A DNA stretch of 64,000 bases from a candidate division Zixibacteria bacterium HGW-Zixibacteria-1 (GCA_002838945.1 PGXB01000031.1:1-64000), one strand, 5' to 3'. Positions 35,308 to 44,419 are shown, numbered from the stretch's first letter. Translations and numbers: made by a program. Notes: generated from the sequence alone by a model not told the origin.

Positions 35308-37437
35308 ATGAAAGTCACCAAGTATTCACTCGGTATTGCTGTCTTTGCGTTTTGTGCCATGCTTATGGTCAATCTGATCGGAGGATGCAGCAGTTCCTCG
35401 AATGACTCGGAACGCTCCAGCGGTCTGACAATTGAGACTGTTGTGGCCAGTCCGTCCACCGTCGAAGTCGGCAGCACCACCGTTATTGAAGCGGTTGTCA
35501 CCGATGGTTCTACTCCGCTGCCCAACAGGATTATCACTTTCACCGTCCCCGCTGAATATGGATATTGCACTCCGGCGGTCGACACCACCGACGAAAACGG
35601 TGTGGCCGCAACCGTCTTTACCTCGGTTCAATCCGGGCTTGCGGTGGTTACCGCCAGAATTTCCGAGACGGTTTATCAGACGGTTAATGTACTGATTAAT
35701 TCTTCGTCGCTGCCCAGCAGCGGTAATATTGATATTGCCACGACTCCGTCACTTCTTCTGGCGGACGGGCTTTCATCGTCGACCCTGACGGTTACGGTTC
35801 GTGACGGCGCCGGCAATCCGGCCCCGGAATCGACCATAGTCATGTTTGCCGCCGGTGAAAAATTCGATGATATCGACGGCAATGGCTATTTTTCGGCCGG
35901 GATCGACAGCGTAATTTATGATGCCATCCCCAATGATCAGTGGGATCCCATCGGTATCGTTCCCTCAATGGCCTATGTTCTTGGAAGCAACGGTCAGGCG
36001 ACCGCTCAGTATATTTCCGGAACCGAAGCGGTAACGGTTTATATTCGGGCGACAGTCACCGCAAATAACTTCCAGGGGTATACCGAAACCAGCCTGCAGC
36101 TTACTCCAGATGCCTCCATCAGCAGCATATCACTTGCCTGCGATGAGGTTCATATGGCCGTGGTTGCTACCGGCGGTATTGAAGCGGCCACCCTTTATGC
36201 CACCGGCTATGACGCCAATGGCAATCGGGTACCGGAAGGCCTCGAAATTTCGTTTGTTATCACAGACGGACCGGGCGGCGGCGAACATCTGGGCACGGTC
36301 GGCTATGGTCCTTATATAGCCACCACCAACGCCGGCGGTGTGGCCACCTGTCCGATTTCATCGGGGACAGTCTCTGGAACAGTAAGAATTCGCGCCTATG
36401 CCGAAACCATTCTTTCGGCGGCGACACAGATTATGGTTCATGCCGGCCCGCCGGCTTACATGACGATCGGAGCCGAAAAATGCAATTCCCCGACCTGGAA
36501 TGTTATCAATGAGCGAGTCGGTGTCGTGGCCCTGGTTTCCGATGTTTATCATAATCCGGTGGCCGATTCGACAGCAGTTTACTTCACCTGTGATGAAGGC
36601 ACGATGATGGCCCATTTACTGCGGACCCAGAGCGAGGAAGGCATTGCCTCCAGTTACTGGATTTCGGGTTATGATGATCCGTTGGCCGACGGTGTCGTGG
36701 AGATTATTGCCGAAACCAATGGCGGCGATCTGGCCGATACCAGTTACTTTTTGAATACTTCGAGTCCGGTGTATTTCTGGTTTATTACCGATCCGGCCTC
36801 AGGATTCCCGGTTTTTCCGACCACGATCAATGCCGATGGCAAGGAAAAGAAATCTTTTTATATCGAAGTTCGCGATTATAATATGAACTATGTTGCCGGC
36901 GGGACCGCAATCGAAGTTGAAGCCGGTCTCCTGAGCGCTTCCGGCGGCGCCGTCCAGGATGGCTGTCTGGCTTCGCGCGTCAAGGGCTCTATTACCTCAG
37001 TGACTCTGGAATATGATCGGTCCATGAATGGCGTGTCGGATGATGGCATCGGCGCCATCGATTATGTCACGGCCAATTATGCCAATTTATTGGTAGAAAC
37101 TATTCCGTGCACACTTTTGACAGGCCCGGCCTATACGCCCAACTGCGTGCTTGATATCGTTTCCTCGGCCAATGCCGACGGCCAGGTTGCCTTCGGAGTG
37201 ACCATCAAGGATCGCTGGAACAATCCGCTCGGCGATCACACGCTGGTGGCTTCAGTAACCGGCGGCGGCTCGATCTCAAACGGCACCCAGTCCACCGATA
37301 TGTATGGTGAGGCCAGAGGGTTTACGCTCAATACGCCGCCCGCGGCCGATTCGGTCAGCCAGGTTACGGTGACCGTTCAGGATATCGACCCGCGCGGAAA
37401 TATAACGCTGACAAATACTGTTTCAATAAGCAATTAG
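35308..37437 (+). CDS. Large Ig-like (Big_1/invasin-type) repeat lipoprotein
   Basis: 709 residues. Signal with lipobox NLIGGC (Cys at about 28) and a Ser-rich stretch. Five to six Ig-like domains follow. Several have the invasin/Big_1 pattern: V..VTDGSTPLPNRIITF ... DENGVAATVFTS, VRDGAGNPAPESTIVMF, YDANGNRVPEGLEISFV, VKDRWNNPLGDHTLV-like. One insert (FDDIDGNGYFSAGIDS) looks calcium-binding. Placed right after pilQ, though beyond a terminator. It may be a surface-exposed adhesin or a pilus-associated outer-membrane protein; the association is inferred from position only. Confidence 0.8.
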   Translation: MKVTKYSLGIAVFAFCAMLMVNLIGGCSSSSNDSERSSGLTIETVVASPSTVEVGSTTVIEAVVTDGSTPLPNRIITFTVPAEYGYCTPAVDTTDENGVAATVFTSVQSGLAVVTARISETVYQTVNVLINSSSLPSSGNIDIATTPSLLLADGLSSSTLTVTVRDGAGNPAPESTIVMFAAGEKFDDIDGNGYFSAGIDSVIYDAIPNDQWDPIGIVPSMAYVLGSNGQATAQYISGTEAVTVYIRATVTANNFQGYTETSLQLTPDASISSISLACDEVHMAVVATGGIEAATLYATGYDANGNRVPEGLEISFVITDGPGGGEHLGTVGYGPYIATTNAGGVATCPISSGTVSGTVRIRAYAETILSAATQIMVHAGPPAYMTIGAEKCNSPTWNVINERVGVVALVSDVYHNPVADSTAVYFTCDEGTMMAHLLRTQSEEGIASSYWISGYDDPLADGVVEIIAETNGGDLADTSYFLNTSSPVYFWFITDPASGFPVFPTTINADGKEKKSFYIEVRDYNMNYVAGGTAIEVEAGLLSASGGAVQDGCLASRVKGSITSVTLEYDRSMNGVSDDGIGAIDYVTANYANLLVETIPCTLLTGPAYTPNCVLDIVSSANADGQVAFGVTIKDRWNNPLGDHTLVASVTGGGSISNGTQSTDMYGEARGFTLNTPPAADSVSQVTVTVQDIDPRGNITLTNTVSISN

Positions 37438-37461
37438 TTTTTACTCCTGTTTTGTTTCGAG

Positions 37462-37503
37462 AGGGTCATCCGCTTAGCCAGCGGATGGCCCTTAAATTTT
37501 TCC
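37462..37503 (+). terminator. Terminator of the Ig-like lipoprotein gene
   Basis: GGGTCATCCGCT / AGCGGATGGCCC with one mismatch, loop TAGCC, then TTAAATTTTT. Confidence 0.75.
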
Positions 37504-37546
37504 AGAAATTTGTGGTTTCTTCGAAAAACTTAGTTAAATTGCGGGC

Positions 37547-39229
37547 ATGCCGCTTCTAAATGAGAAGGATTTCCGGCTCACGGATACTATCCATGAAGCC
37601 GTCATACACACATGCCGGCGATTGGCCGATAAACCGGCCCTGGTCGCCCAGGGCGGTGAAGGCAAAGCCTATACCTTTGGGGAGATCGGCGATCTGGTCG
37701 GCAGAGTTGCCGGCGGCCTGCGCAAAAAGGGTTTTTCCAAAGGCGACCGGGTGGCAATTATCGCTGAAAATTGTCCCGAATGGGGGATTTCATACCTGGC
37801 CGCTATGGCGGCCGGATGCATTGTTGTGCCGCTGGATGTTTCGCTTAAGCCGAATGAGCTGAGCCGCATGTTAAGAGTTTCCAAAGCCAGGGCTCTTATT
37901 TGCTCGCCCCGCTGGAAAAAAGAGGCGGACGATATGATCGCCCTTAACGGTCTTCGGGTGGATACGGTGGCCATGAATTTTGATGAGGGCGAAACATTGA
38001 AAGGGCTGGCCGATTCCGACCCATATTTCGAAAAATCGGTCAGTCGTAGTGATATTGCAGTTATAATTTATACTTCCGGCACCACCGGCGATCCCAAGGG
38101 GGTTATTTTGACCCACAACAATATTCTGAGGAATATCGAATCCATCGTCAAAAGCCTGATGATCTATCAGGATGATAATCTTTTGTCGGTATTGCCGCTT
38201 CATCATACTTTCGAGGCCACGGTCGGTTTTCTTTTTCCACTCTGTACCGGGTTGACGGTGAAATATTCCCGGTCTCTCAAGTCACGGGATCTTATGACGG
38301 ATATTAAAAACAATAAAATTACATTTATGATCGGTGTTCCCTTGCTTTTTGAAAAGATGTATGCCGCCATCAATAAACGGATCTCCGAATTACACCCGAT
38401 TAAAAGGGCGCTGTTTAACTCGCTATATGGCGTCTGCAAGGTGGGCTGGAAATTCAAAAGGCGCCCGGGTATAAAACTCTTCAAGGATCTAAGAACAAAA
38501 GCCGGTCTCGAGTCGATTCGCCTGATGGCTTGCGGTGGCGCGCCGCTTCCGCCCCGGGTCGCCGAGTGGTTTACCATGGTTGGTTTTATTTTTCTGAGCG
38601 GCTACGGCCTGACCGAATGTGCGCCGGTGGTCTCATTCAACCGACCGGGGGATATCGACTTCGGATCGGTCGGGAGGCCGCTTCCGGGCATTGAAGTGAA
38701 AATTGACAACCCCGCCCCGGATGGTGTCGGCGAAATCATTGTCAGGGGTGAGAACAATACGCCGGGTTATATCGACAATCCGGAGGCCACCGCCAAGCTT
38801 TTGAAAGATGGCTGGCTGTTTACCGGCGATATGGGCAAAATCAAGCATGGCCGTGTTTTTATAACCGGCCGTATGAAAAATATTATTATCAGCGGCGGCG
38901 GAAAAAATATCTATCCCGAGGAAATCGAGGCCGAATTGAATGTCTCACTGTATATTCTCGAATCAGTGGTGGTGGGACGGACCAAAGAAAAGAAGGCCGG
39001 GGAGGATATCTGGGCCGTTATCGTTCCCGATATGGAACAGATCCAGTTATTGGAGGGGAAGCCGGGCGCTGAAATAACGTCGGAGCGAATAAGGCAGATT
39101 ATCAAGCAGGAGATCGATGCGGCCAATAGCCGGATGGCGGATTATAAAAGAATCACCCAGTTTGAAATCCGCCTCGATGAGTTCGAGAAAACTTCGACCA
39201 GAAAAATCAAAAGAAGGTTTTATCAATAG
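37547..39229 (+). CDS. AMP-binding long-chain acyl-CoA synthetase
   Basis: 560 residues. ANL-superfamily adenylating enzyme. P-loop YTSGTTGDPKGV at about 176-187, LPLHHTFE (A4), GYGLTECAPVV (A5), FTGDMGKI (A7), and the C-terminal Lys in TSTRKIKRR (A10) that completes adenylation. It resembles the long-chain FadD/FAA branch (SGGGKNIYPEEIEAEL), so fatty acid activation with ATP and CoA is the likely reaction. yjbQ starts 3 bases after its stop, so the three genes to mtnA form an operon. Confidence 0.9.
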   Translation: MPLLNEKDFRLTDTIHEAVIHTCRRLADKPALVAQGGEGKAYTFGEIGDLVGRVAGGLRKKGFSKGDRVAIIAENCPEWGISYLAAMAAGCIVVPLDVSLKPNELSRMLRVSKARALICSPRWKKEADDMIALNGLRVDTVAMNFDEGETLKGLADSDPYFEKSVSRSDIAVIIYTSGTTGDPKGVILTHNNILRNIESIVKSLMIYQDDNLLSVLPLHHTFEATVGFLFPLCTGLTVKYSRSLKSRDLMTDIKNNKITFMIGVPLLFEKMYAAINKRISELHPIKRALFNSLYGVCKVGWKFKRRPGIKLFKDLRTKAGLESIRLMACGGAPLPPRVAEWFTMVGFIFLSGYGLTECAPVVSFNRPGDIDFGSVGRPLPGIEVKIDNPAPDGVGEIIVRGENNTPGYIDNPEATAKLLKDGWLFTGDMGKIKHGRVFITGRMKNIIISGGGKNIYPEEIEAELNVSLYILESVVVGRTKEKKAGEDIWAVIVPDMEQIQLLEGKPGAEITSERIRQIIKQEIDAANSRMADYKRITQFEIRLDEFEKTSTRKIKRRFYQ

Positions 39230-39232
39230 AAA

Positions 39233-39649
39233 ATGGTCAGGACCGAAGAAATCCGCTTTGAATCAAAAGGCTATTGCCATATTGTCAATATCACCGACCG
39301 GATCGCTGGTCTTGTGCGCGAGTCCGGCATCAAGGCGGGCATTGTGACTATTTTTTCACCATCAGCCACATCCGGCCTGACCACGATCGAATTCGAACCG
39401 GGATTGCTCAAAGACTTACCGGAGTTTTTCGAGAAAATACTTCCATCCGGAGTGCCGTATCATCATGACATGACCTGGCATGACGGCAATGGTTTTTCAC
39501 ATATGCGTTCGGCGCTGATCGGACCGGATATTACGATACCATTCAGCGACGGCGAACTGTTTCTGGGGACCTGGCAGAATGTCGTCTTTCTTGATTTCGA
39601 TAACCGTAACCGCAGCCGCCGGCTGATAGTACAGATAATGGGAGACTAA
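39233..39649 (+). CDS. YjbQ/UPF0047 family protein
   Basis: 138 residues, full length. Family motifs: IVTIFSPSATSGLTT, WHDGNGFSHMRSALIGP and LGTWQNVVFLDFD. Members bind a metal near the conserved His/Asp residues; a minor thiamine-phosphate synthase activity has been reported for some, but the main role is unclear. Tightly packed between the acyl-CoA synthetase and mtnA. Confidence 0.9.
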   Translation: MVRTEEIRFESKGYCHIVNITDRIAGLVRESGIKAGIVTIFSPSATSGLTTIEFEPGLLKDLPEFFEKILPSGVPYHHDMTWHDGNGFSHMRSALIGPDITIPFSDGELFLGTWQNVVFLDFDNRNRSRRLIVQIMGD

Positions 39650-39651
39650 CG

Positions 39652-40668
39652 ATGAATTTTACCGTAATCGAACGGGTCGGGAAAACGGCCAAAATACTCG
39701 ATCAGACACAGCTTCCGACCAAGCTGATTTACAAGCAGTACAACGATTACCGCGATATCATGGAATCGATCCGAAGGCTCGAAATTCGGGGCGCTCCGGC
39801 GATCGGCATCGCCGGCGCTTTTGCGGTGGCGGTGGCGGCTGAAGTCGATGTCAATATGAGTGTCGGGCAGTACAAGATTATCCTGGCGCAGGTGGCGGAA
39901 GAGATCAAGGCGGTGCGGCCGACGGCGGTTAATCTGGGCTGGGGAGTGGACCGGGTGGTGAAAGTGATCGAAGATTATCAGGGTGAGGATATCAAGGAGT
40001 TTCGCTTGCACATCTGGGCCGAAGCCGAAGCGATCTTAAAAGAGGATAAAGAGCTGTGCGATAAAATCGGACAAAACGGCGCCGCGCTTATCAATGACGG
40101 CGACACGGTGCTGACGCATTGTAATGCCGGGGCACTGGCGACAGGCGGTATCGGAACGGCGCTGGCGGTTATCTATGCGGCCAAAAATCAGGGGAAAAAT
40201 GTTAAAGTCTATGCCGATGAGACCCGGCCGCTGCTGCAGGGGGCGCGGTTGACGTCGTGGGAATTGATGCAGGAAGGAATCGATGTTACTTTGATCTGCG
40301 ACAATATGGCGGCGATGGTGATGAAACAGGGCAAAATCGATAAAGTGATTGTCGGCACCGACCGGGTGGCCAAAAACGGCGATGTAGCCAACAAGATCGG
40401 CACATACGGCGTGGCGGTGCTGGCCAGAGAGCATAATATTCCGTTTTATGTGGCATTGCCGTACTCGACCTTCGATAACAATATTCCGACCGGTGATGAT
40501 ATCCCGATCGAGGAGCGCTCTTCAACAGAGATCACCGATTGGGGCGGGGTGCAGACAGCGCCGGATGGTGTCAAAGTCTATTCACCGGCTTTCGATATCA
40601 CGCCGCGGGCGCTGGTGACGGCATATATCACGGATCAGGGCGTAACGCCGGGAGGAAGAGGGGAGTGA
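39652..40668 (+). CDS. mtnA: S-methyl-5-thioribose-1-phosphate isomerase
   Basis: 338 residues. Converts methylthioribose-1-phosphate to methylthioribulose-1-phosphate in methionine salvage; relatives of the eIF2B fold also isomerise ribose-1-phosphates. Motifs: RGAPAIGIAGAFAVAVA, LTHCNAGALATGGIGTAL with the catalytic Cys, VGTDRVAKNGDVANKIGTY with the catalytic Asp, PSTF-like ALPYSTFD and the end AYITDQGVTPGG. No other salvage gene is in the window. Starts 2 bases after yjbQ stops. Confidence 0.93.
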   Translation: MNFTVIERVGKTAKILDQTQLPTKLIYKQYNDYRDIMESIRRLEIRGAPAIGIAGAFAVAVAAEVDVNMSVGQYKIILAQVAEEIKAVRPTAVNLGWGVDRVVKVIEDYQGEDIKEFRLHIWAEAEAILKEDKELCDKIGQNGAALINDGDTVLTHCNAGALATGGIGTALAVIYAAKNQGKNVKVYADETRPLLQGARLTSWELMQEGIDVTLICDNMAAMVMKQGKIDKVIVGTDRVAKNGDVANKIGTYGVAVLAREHNIPFYVALPYSTFDNNIPTGDDIPIEERSSTEITDWGGVQTAPDGVKVYSPAFDITPRALVTAYITDQGVTPGGRGE

Positions 40669-40694
40669 GGATTCGGCAAATAAAAGGCTGGCAG

Positions 40695-40718
40695 ATGTGC
40701 CCACATGGCGGGCCACAT
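40695..40718. repeat. Imperfect hairpin after mtnA
   Basis: ATGTG-CCC (40695-40702) pairs with GGG-c-CACAT (40710-40718) around ACATGGC. There is no T-tract, so it is more likely a REP-like palindrome than a terminator. The sequence turns AT-rich from about 40735. Confidence 0.35.
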
Positions 40719-40838
40719 ACATAATTGGGTCGGATTTGCAGCTTTGGGTTTCTTAATATTTTAATCATAATTAGTTTGCATAAAGTTCTTTTTGTTTATA
40801 GATTGCGATGTCGGTAATTCTTGAAATTGAGATATGAC

Positions 40839-40860
40839 TCAGGCTAATTTGTTAGTCTGA
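40839..40860. promoter_or_regulatory. Inverted repeat upstream of the DUF4062 gene
   Basis: TCAGGCTAA / TTAGTCTGA, 9-bp arms with one G-T wobble and a 4-base centre, about 45 bases before the ATG at 40904. The position fits an operator or a 5'-UTR hairpin; the function is a guess. Confidence 0.35.
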
Positions 40861-40903
40861 TGCATGTCGGTGTAAATTAAGTTATTGGTATTGAGGCAAT
40901 TAT

Positions 40904-41941
40904 ATGGACAAGAGATATCAGGTCTTTGTCAGTTCGACTTATGAAGATTTGCGTGCCGAGCGGCAGGAAGTCATTCAGGCCTTGCTGGAATTGGATTGCA
41001 TTCCGTCCGGGATGGAATTATTTCCAGCGGCGGATGAAGACCAGTGGACGCTCATAAAGCGTGTGATAGATGACCGTGATTATTACATAGTAATTAGTGC
41101 CGGGCGTTATGGTTCCATTGGCGCAGATGGTAAAAGTTATACTCAAATGGAATATGAGTATGCGATTTCCGTAAATAAACCAGTTATTGCCTTTCTGCAT
41201 CAAGATATTGGTAAAATTCCAAATGAGAGAACGGAAAAGAGCGATAAAGGCAAAAGAAATCTAATGGAATTTCGGGCGCTGATGGAAAAAAAGCTCTGTA
41301 AATATTGGACTTCGCCGGCAGAATTGGGCGGTGCCGTAAGTCGCAGCATTATCAAGCTTATCAAGGCACATCCCGCCATTGGTTGGGTGAAGGCCGATTT
41401 GGTGCCAGATGAATCTGCTGACAAAGAAATACTTGAATTAAGCAGGCAGGTTGCTGAACTTGAAAATCAGTTGGAATTATTAAGAAATGAACCACCATTA
41501 GGCTCTGAAGAATTAGCGCAGGGCGATGATTTATTCGAAATGAGATATGTGTGTGATGTATCTGGTGTGAGTGTAGTGGATGGCTATCAGAAGGATGTGG
41601 CTGATAGCTATGATTTTACATGGAATGAGATATTTCTAAGAATCGCGCCTATGATGTTAGATGAAGTGTCGGAACAAGATTTGATAAAAGAATTAAATGA
41701 GATGATTTTGAATAGAGATCTCTCTCAAAAGAAGGATCCAGAGGATTATGAATATGAAATAGGTAATGTTGTAGTATTCAGTGATGATTTTCAGACAATA
41801 AAAGTGCAGTTACGTTCACTCGGGTTAATAGTCCAAGGCAATAAACCACGCAGCGCTAAAGACACGAATATTTATTGGAAACTGACTCCCTATGGTGATG
41901 CGGTAATGACAAAGGGCCGGGCAATTAAAAAGCATAAATAG
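40904..41941 (+). CDS. DUF4062-domain protein with C-terminal helical/wHTH-like part
   Basis: 345 residues. Residues 1-85 are the DUF4062 domain, a TIR/NDT-like Rossmannoid module: YQVFVSSTYEDLRAERQEV, then GMELFPAADEDQW, VISAGRYGSIG and SYTQMEYEYA. A short coiled coil follows (about 178-200). The C-terminal ~130 residues end in NIYWKLTPYGDAVM, like a winged-helix tail. DUF4062 proteins are often found fused to NTPase or effector domains in signalling and defence settings; this one has no large effector. Codon use and composition are clearly AT-richer than mtnA and later genes, which suggests transfer. GAGG precedes the ATG. The next gene, 75 bases on, is another Rossmannoid sensor/effector. 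Confidence 0.8.
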   Translation: MDKRYQVFVSSTYEDLRAERQEVIQALLELDCIPSGMELFPAADEDQWTLIKRVIDDRDYYIVISAGRYGSIGADGKSYTQMEYEYAISVNKPVIAFLHQDIGKIPNERTEKSDKGKRNLMEFRALMEKKLCKYWTSPAELGGAVSRSIIKLIKAHPAIGWVKADLVPDESADKEILELSRQVAELENQLELLRNEPPLGSEELAQGDDLFEMRYVCDVSGVSVVDGYQKDVADSYDFTWNEIFLRIAPMMLDEVSEQDLIKELNEMILNRDLSQKKDPEDYEYEIGNVVVFSDDFQTIKVQLRSLGLIVQGNKPRSAKDTNIYWKLTPYGDAVMTKGRAIKKHK

Positions 41942-42016
41942 TAATTGATTATACCATATAATCATCATAGGTTTGCAGCCTATTATTTTAGTAATATTTA
42001 ATTTCGGGAAGAATTA

Positions 42017-42868
42017 ATGAAGGAAAAACCTATCTTTGCATTTGTCTTGATACCATTTGCACCAGAATTTGCTGATATATATAAATTCGGTATTAAAGAA
42101 CCGGCTAAAGATCTGAATATAGTGGCTGAACGGGTAGATGAACAGATATATAAGGAAGGTATTTTGGAGAGAATTTACAGACAAATTGAAATAGCCGATA
42201 TTATAATTGCTGATATGACGGGGCAAAATCCAAATGTGTTTTATGAAATTGGCTATGCCCACGCAAAAGGGAAATTATGTATTCATTTGACCTCAGATGC
42301 TAATGACATACCTTTCGATCTTAAGGATAAACGGCATATCATATATGGTAATTCTATTGAGGAATTAAGGGTTGCGCTGACTAGAGAACTTAATTGGGCC
42401 AAAAATGAAATAGAAAATATTAGGAAGAGTCTGATAAAAGTGCATTTAAAAAACATTTACGGCGAATTGGATAAAACTGAATACATTGCTAAGGGTTCCA
42501 TTTATTTTAAAATTGATTTGCTTAACGAATTCGAAAAGACTTCTTCCGAAATTGAAGCCATTTACTTTTATACGTCTACTGATTGGGATATTTATCAGGA
42601 CGATAAATTATGTCCATCTGCAAAATCAGATCTTCCAGATTTTCATAAGCGTCATTTTTTAAATTCACCTATACGCAAGATGGCAAGCAACTCGTGGGCT
42701 CAAGTAAGTTTCAAGGCAATAAAAATATTGGCAAGGGCATATCAAGGTGAAGCGTTGAAGGATTCTTACAGAATAATAGGAAAAAGTATTTTAAGACTAA
42801 TGACATCTGAAAGTAATTTTGACTATGATATAAGAATAGATACAACAGTCGATGACCTTCCTTTTTAG
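42017..42868 (+). CDS. TIR/nucleoside 2-deoxyribosyltransferase-like protein
   Basis: 283 residues. The N-terminal ~130 residues follow a pattern known from TIR-like and deoxyribosyltransferase-like Rossmann proteins: FVLIPFAPEFADIYK, an IE-AD-IIIADMTGQNPNVFYE segment (candidate catalytic Glu in FYEIGYAHA) and FDLKDKRHIIY. The C-terminal half (about 150-283) is unrecognised and may be the specific effector or sensor. AT-rich like the DUF4062 gene and on the same strand; GGGAAG before the ATG. NAD or nucleotide cleavage is possible by family, not shown. Confidence 0.75.
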   Translation: MKEKPIFAFVLIPFAPEFADIYKFGIKEPAKDLNIVAERVDEQIYKEGILERIYRQIEIADIIIADMTGQNPNVFYEIGYAHAKGKLCIHLTSDANDIPFDLKDKRHIIYGNSIEELRVALTRELNWAKNEIENIRKSLIKVHLKNIYGELDKTEYIAKGSIYFKIDLLNEFEKTSSEIEAIYFYTSTDWDIYQDDKLCPSAKSDLPDFHKRHFLNSPIRKMASNSWAQVSFKAIKILARAYQGEALKDSYRIIGKSILRLMTSESNFDYDIRIDTTVDDLPF

Positions 42869-42899
42869 AGCTACCGTCAATAATGATCTAGTTACCCTA

Positions 42900-43760
42900 T
42901 CACAATTCCTCCAACCAGCCGGAAATCATTTTGGCGGTCGGCTTGATGGTGAGCATTTTGCGCGGCGATATTTCCTCAGACAGCATTTCAATCAAACGAT
43001 AACCCAGGTAATAGCCGGTGCGGATCGGCGTTGTATCATCCTTGTAACGCAGGCATTGGAAAAAGCGGCCGAGGTCACTGCGATCCCATGACCGGAGCGC
43101 CTTTTGTGATTCAGAGATCAACTCGGGCAGGTTCTTGCGGCACCAGGCGAAATAGCCGCCTTTCGGGTTGGGCATGTTGATGCTTTTATGCAGGTTCGCC
43201 ATAAAGAGATGATTAAGATCATACTCCGGCAGCAGTTTTGTCGAAAGCCATGTCGCAAAGCCTTCCTCATAGATAAATAAATATATCGGGCCTTTGTCAT
43301 TGCGGATACCGGTTTTGTGCCATCGGATATAATGACCATACTCATGGGCGAGAAGCACCATCAGGTTGTTTCCGACGGTGCCGGGGAAATCAGGCGAGCA
43401 TCCGATAACAGGTCTGTGATCGAGTTTGTACACCCGGCCGTTGAAAGCGCCGAAGCCGGGAAAAAGAATTATTTCCGGTGGCGTGACTTTGCCAAGCAAT
43501 CTGACGGCTCTCTTATAGATATCAATCGCGGCGGCTTGCCACTCGGCCGGATCGAACTTTCTAATTTTTGCGCGCCAATTCGGTTCGAGAAGTTTTGCCA
43601 CGGTTTGGTCAACGTTGTACCGTTTTTCCAGATGATGATTGTTAACTTTGCGCAGGGAATAAATCAGTTTATGTAATTTTTGTTTTTTATCGGCGCTGTT
43701 CCCCGCCAGAATTTCTTTGATGGGTGTGATGTAATCATGTATCGTTATTTTGTGCGGCAT
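42900..43760 (-). CDS. Predicted Zn-dependent protease (HEYGH type)
   Basis: 286 residues, cytoplasmic. The metal site HEYGHY (about residue 142-147) followed by the third ligand Glu in IYEEGFATWLS is the arrangement of DUF2268-like and related gluzincin peptidases. Substrate unknown. The ATG at 43760 has GGGAGGAG directly upstream; a longer start at 43772 would overlap that site. Composition returns to the window average here. It converges on the AT-rich two-gene island and is divergent from the exonuclease gene. Confidence 0.8.
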   Translation of the reverse strand: MPHKITIHDYITPIKEILAGNSADKKQKLHKLIYSLRKVNNHHLEKRYNVDQTVAKLLEPNWRAKIRKFDPAEWQAAAIDIYKRAVRLLGKVTPPEIILFPGFGAFNGRVYKLDHRPVIGCSPDFPGTVGNNLMVLLAHEYGHYIRWHKTGIRNDKGPIYLFIYEEGFATWLSTKLLPEYDLNHLFMANLHKSINMPNPKGGYFAWCRKNLPELISESQKALRSWDRSDLGRFFQCLRYKDDTTPIRTGYYLGYRLIEMLSEEISPRKMLTIKPTAKMISGWLEEL

Positions 43761-43839
43761 GACTCCTCCCATGATTCTTCGATCTGCCCTTTATTTAAAA
43801 CAATTATGGAATCTATGCAATATCTTATTATATTGAATC

Positions 43840-44409
43840 ATGCTGATTCCCGGGGTAAAAAACAAACTTCTCATTGTCGATCTCGAAGCGACCTGCTGGG
43901 AGAATAAGGGCTTGTTCAAAGAGATGGAGACGATCGAGATCGGCGCAGTCTTAGCCGATTTGAATGATCGCGACAGTGTCCGCGAATATGATGTTTTTAT
44001 CCGGCCGGTACGTAATTCCATTTTGTCGGATTTTTGCAAAAATCTGACCTCGATCCGACAGGAAGATGTCGATCAGGCGGAAACATTCCCGGTAGTCTTT
44101 CCGAAATTTCTCGAGTGGGCCGGTGATCCGGATGAATATACCTTCGCTTCATGGAGCGGTTATGACAAATGGCAGTTTCAGAATGACTGTGCCTTCCATA
44201 AGATGGAATATCCCTTTCCGACTCATTTCGATATCAAGAAGTTCTTTTCGAAAGCGCATCAAAACAGGAAATTCGGTCTCAGCCGGGCCGTCCGAAAGAG
44301 CGGGCTGGAGTTCGCGGGGACGCATCATCGCGGAATCGATGATGCCCGCAATATCTGGCGCGTATTAAGAAAAATCATCGACGAGAACGAGCAACTGGAA
44401 TTATTTTAG
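43840..44409 (+). CDS. DEDDh 3'-5' exonuclease (ERI-1/KapD-like)
   Basis: 189 residues. Exo I IVDLEATCW (Asp14, Glu16), Exo II-like segment with SWSGYDKWQF (Asp) and Exo III HHRGIDDARN (His and Asp). This spacing is the ERI-1/KapD branch, which trims 3' ends of RNA or structured nucleic acid. ATG at 43840. Ends at a bidirectional terminator. A role in RNA processing is the family expectation; target unknown. Confidence 0.88.
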   Translation: MLIPGVKNKLLIVDLEATCWENKGLFKEMETIEIGAVLADLNDRDSVREYDVFIRPVRNSILSDFCKNLTSIRQEDVDQAETFPVVFPKFLEWAGDPDEYTFASWSGYDKWQFQNDCAFHKMEYPFPTHFDIKKFFSKAHQNRKFGLSRAVRKSGLEFAGTHHRGIDDARNIWRVLRKIIDENEQLELF

Positions 44410-44419
44410 CAAATCAAAT

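Noticed and set aside
42900-44409. Counting the HEYGH protease and DEDDh exonuclease as part of the AT-rich defence-like island
   Set aside because: Both have the base composition of the surrounding chromosome and lie on different strands from the island's two genes; the link would rest on proximity only.
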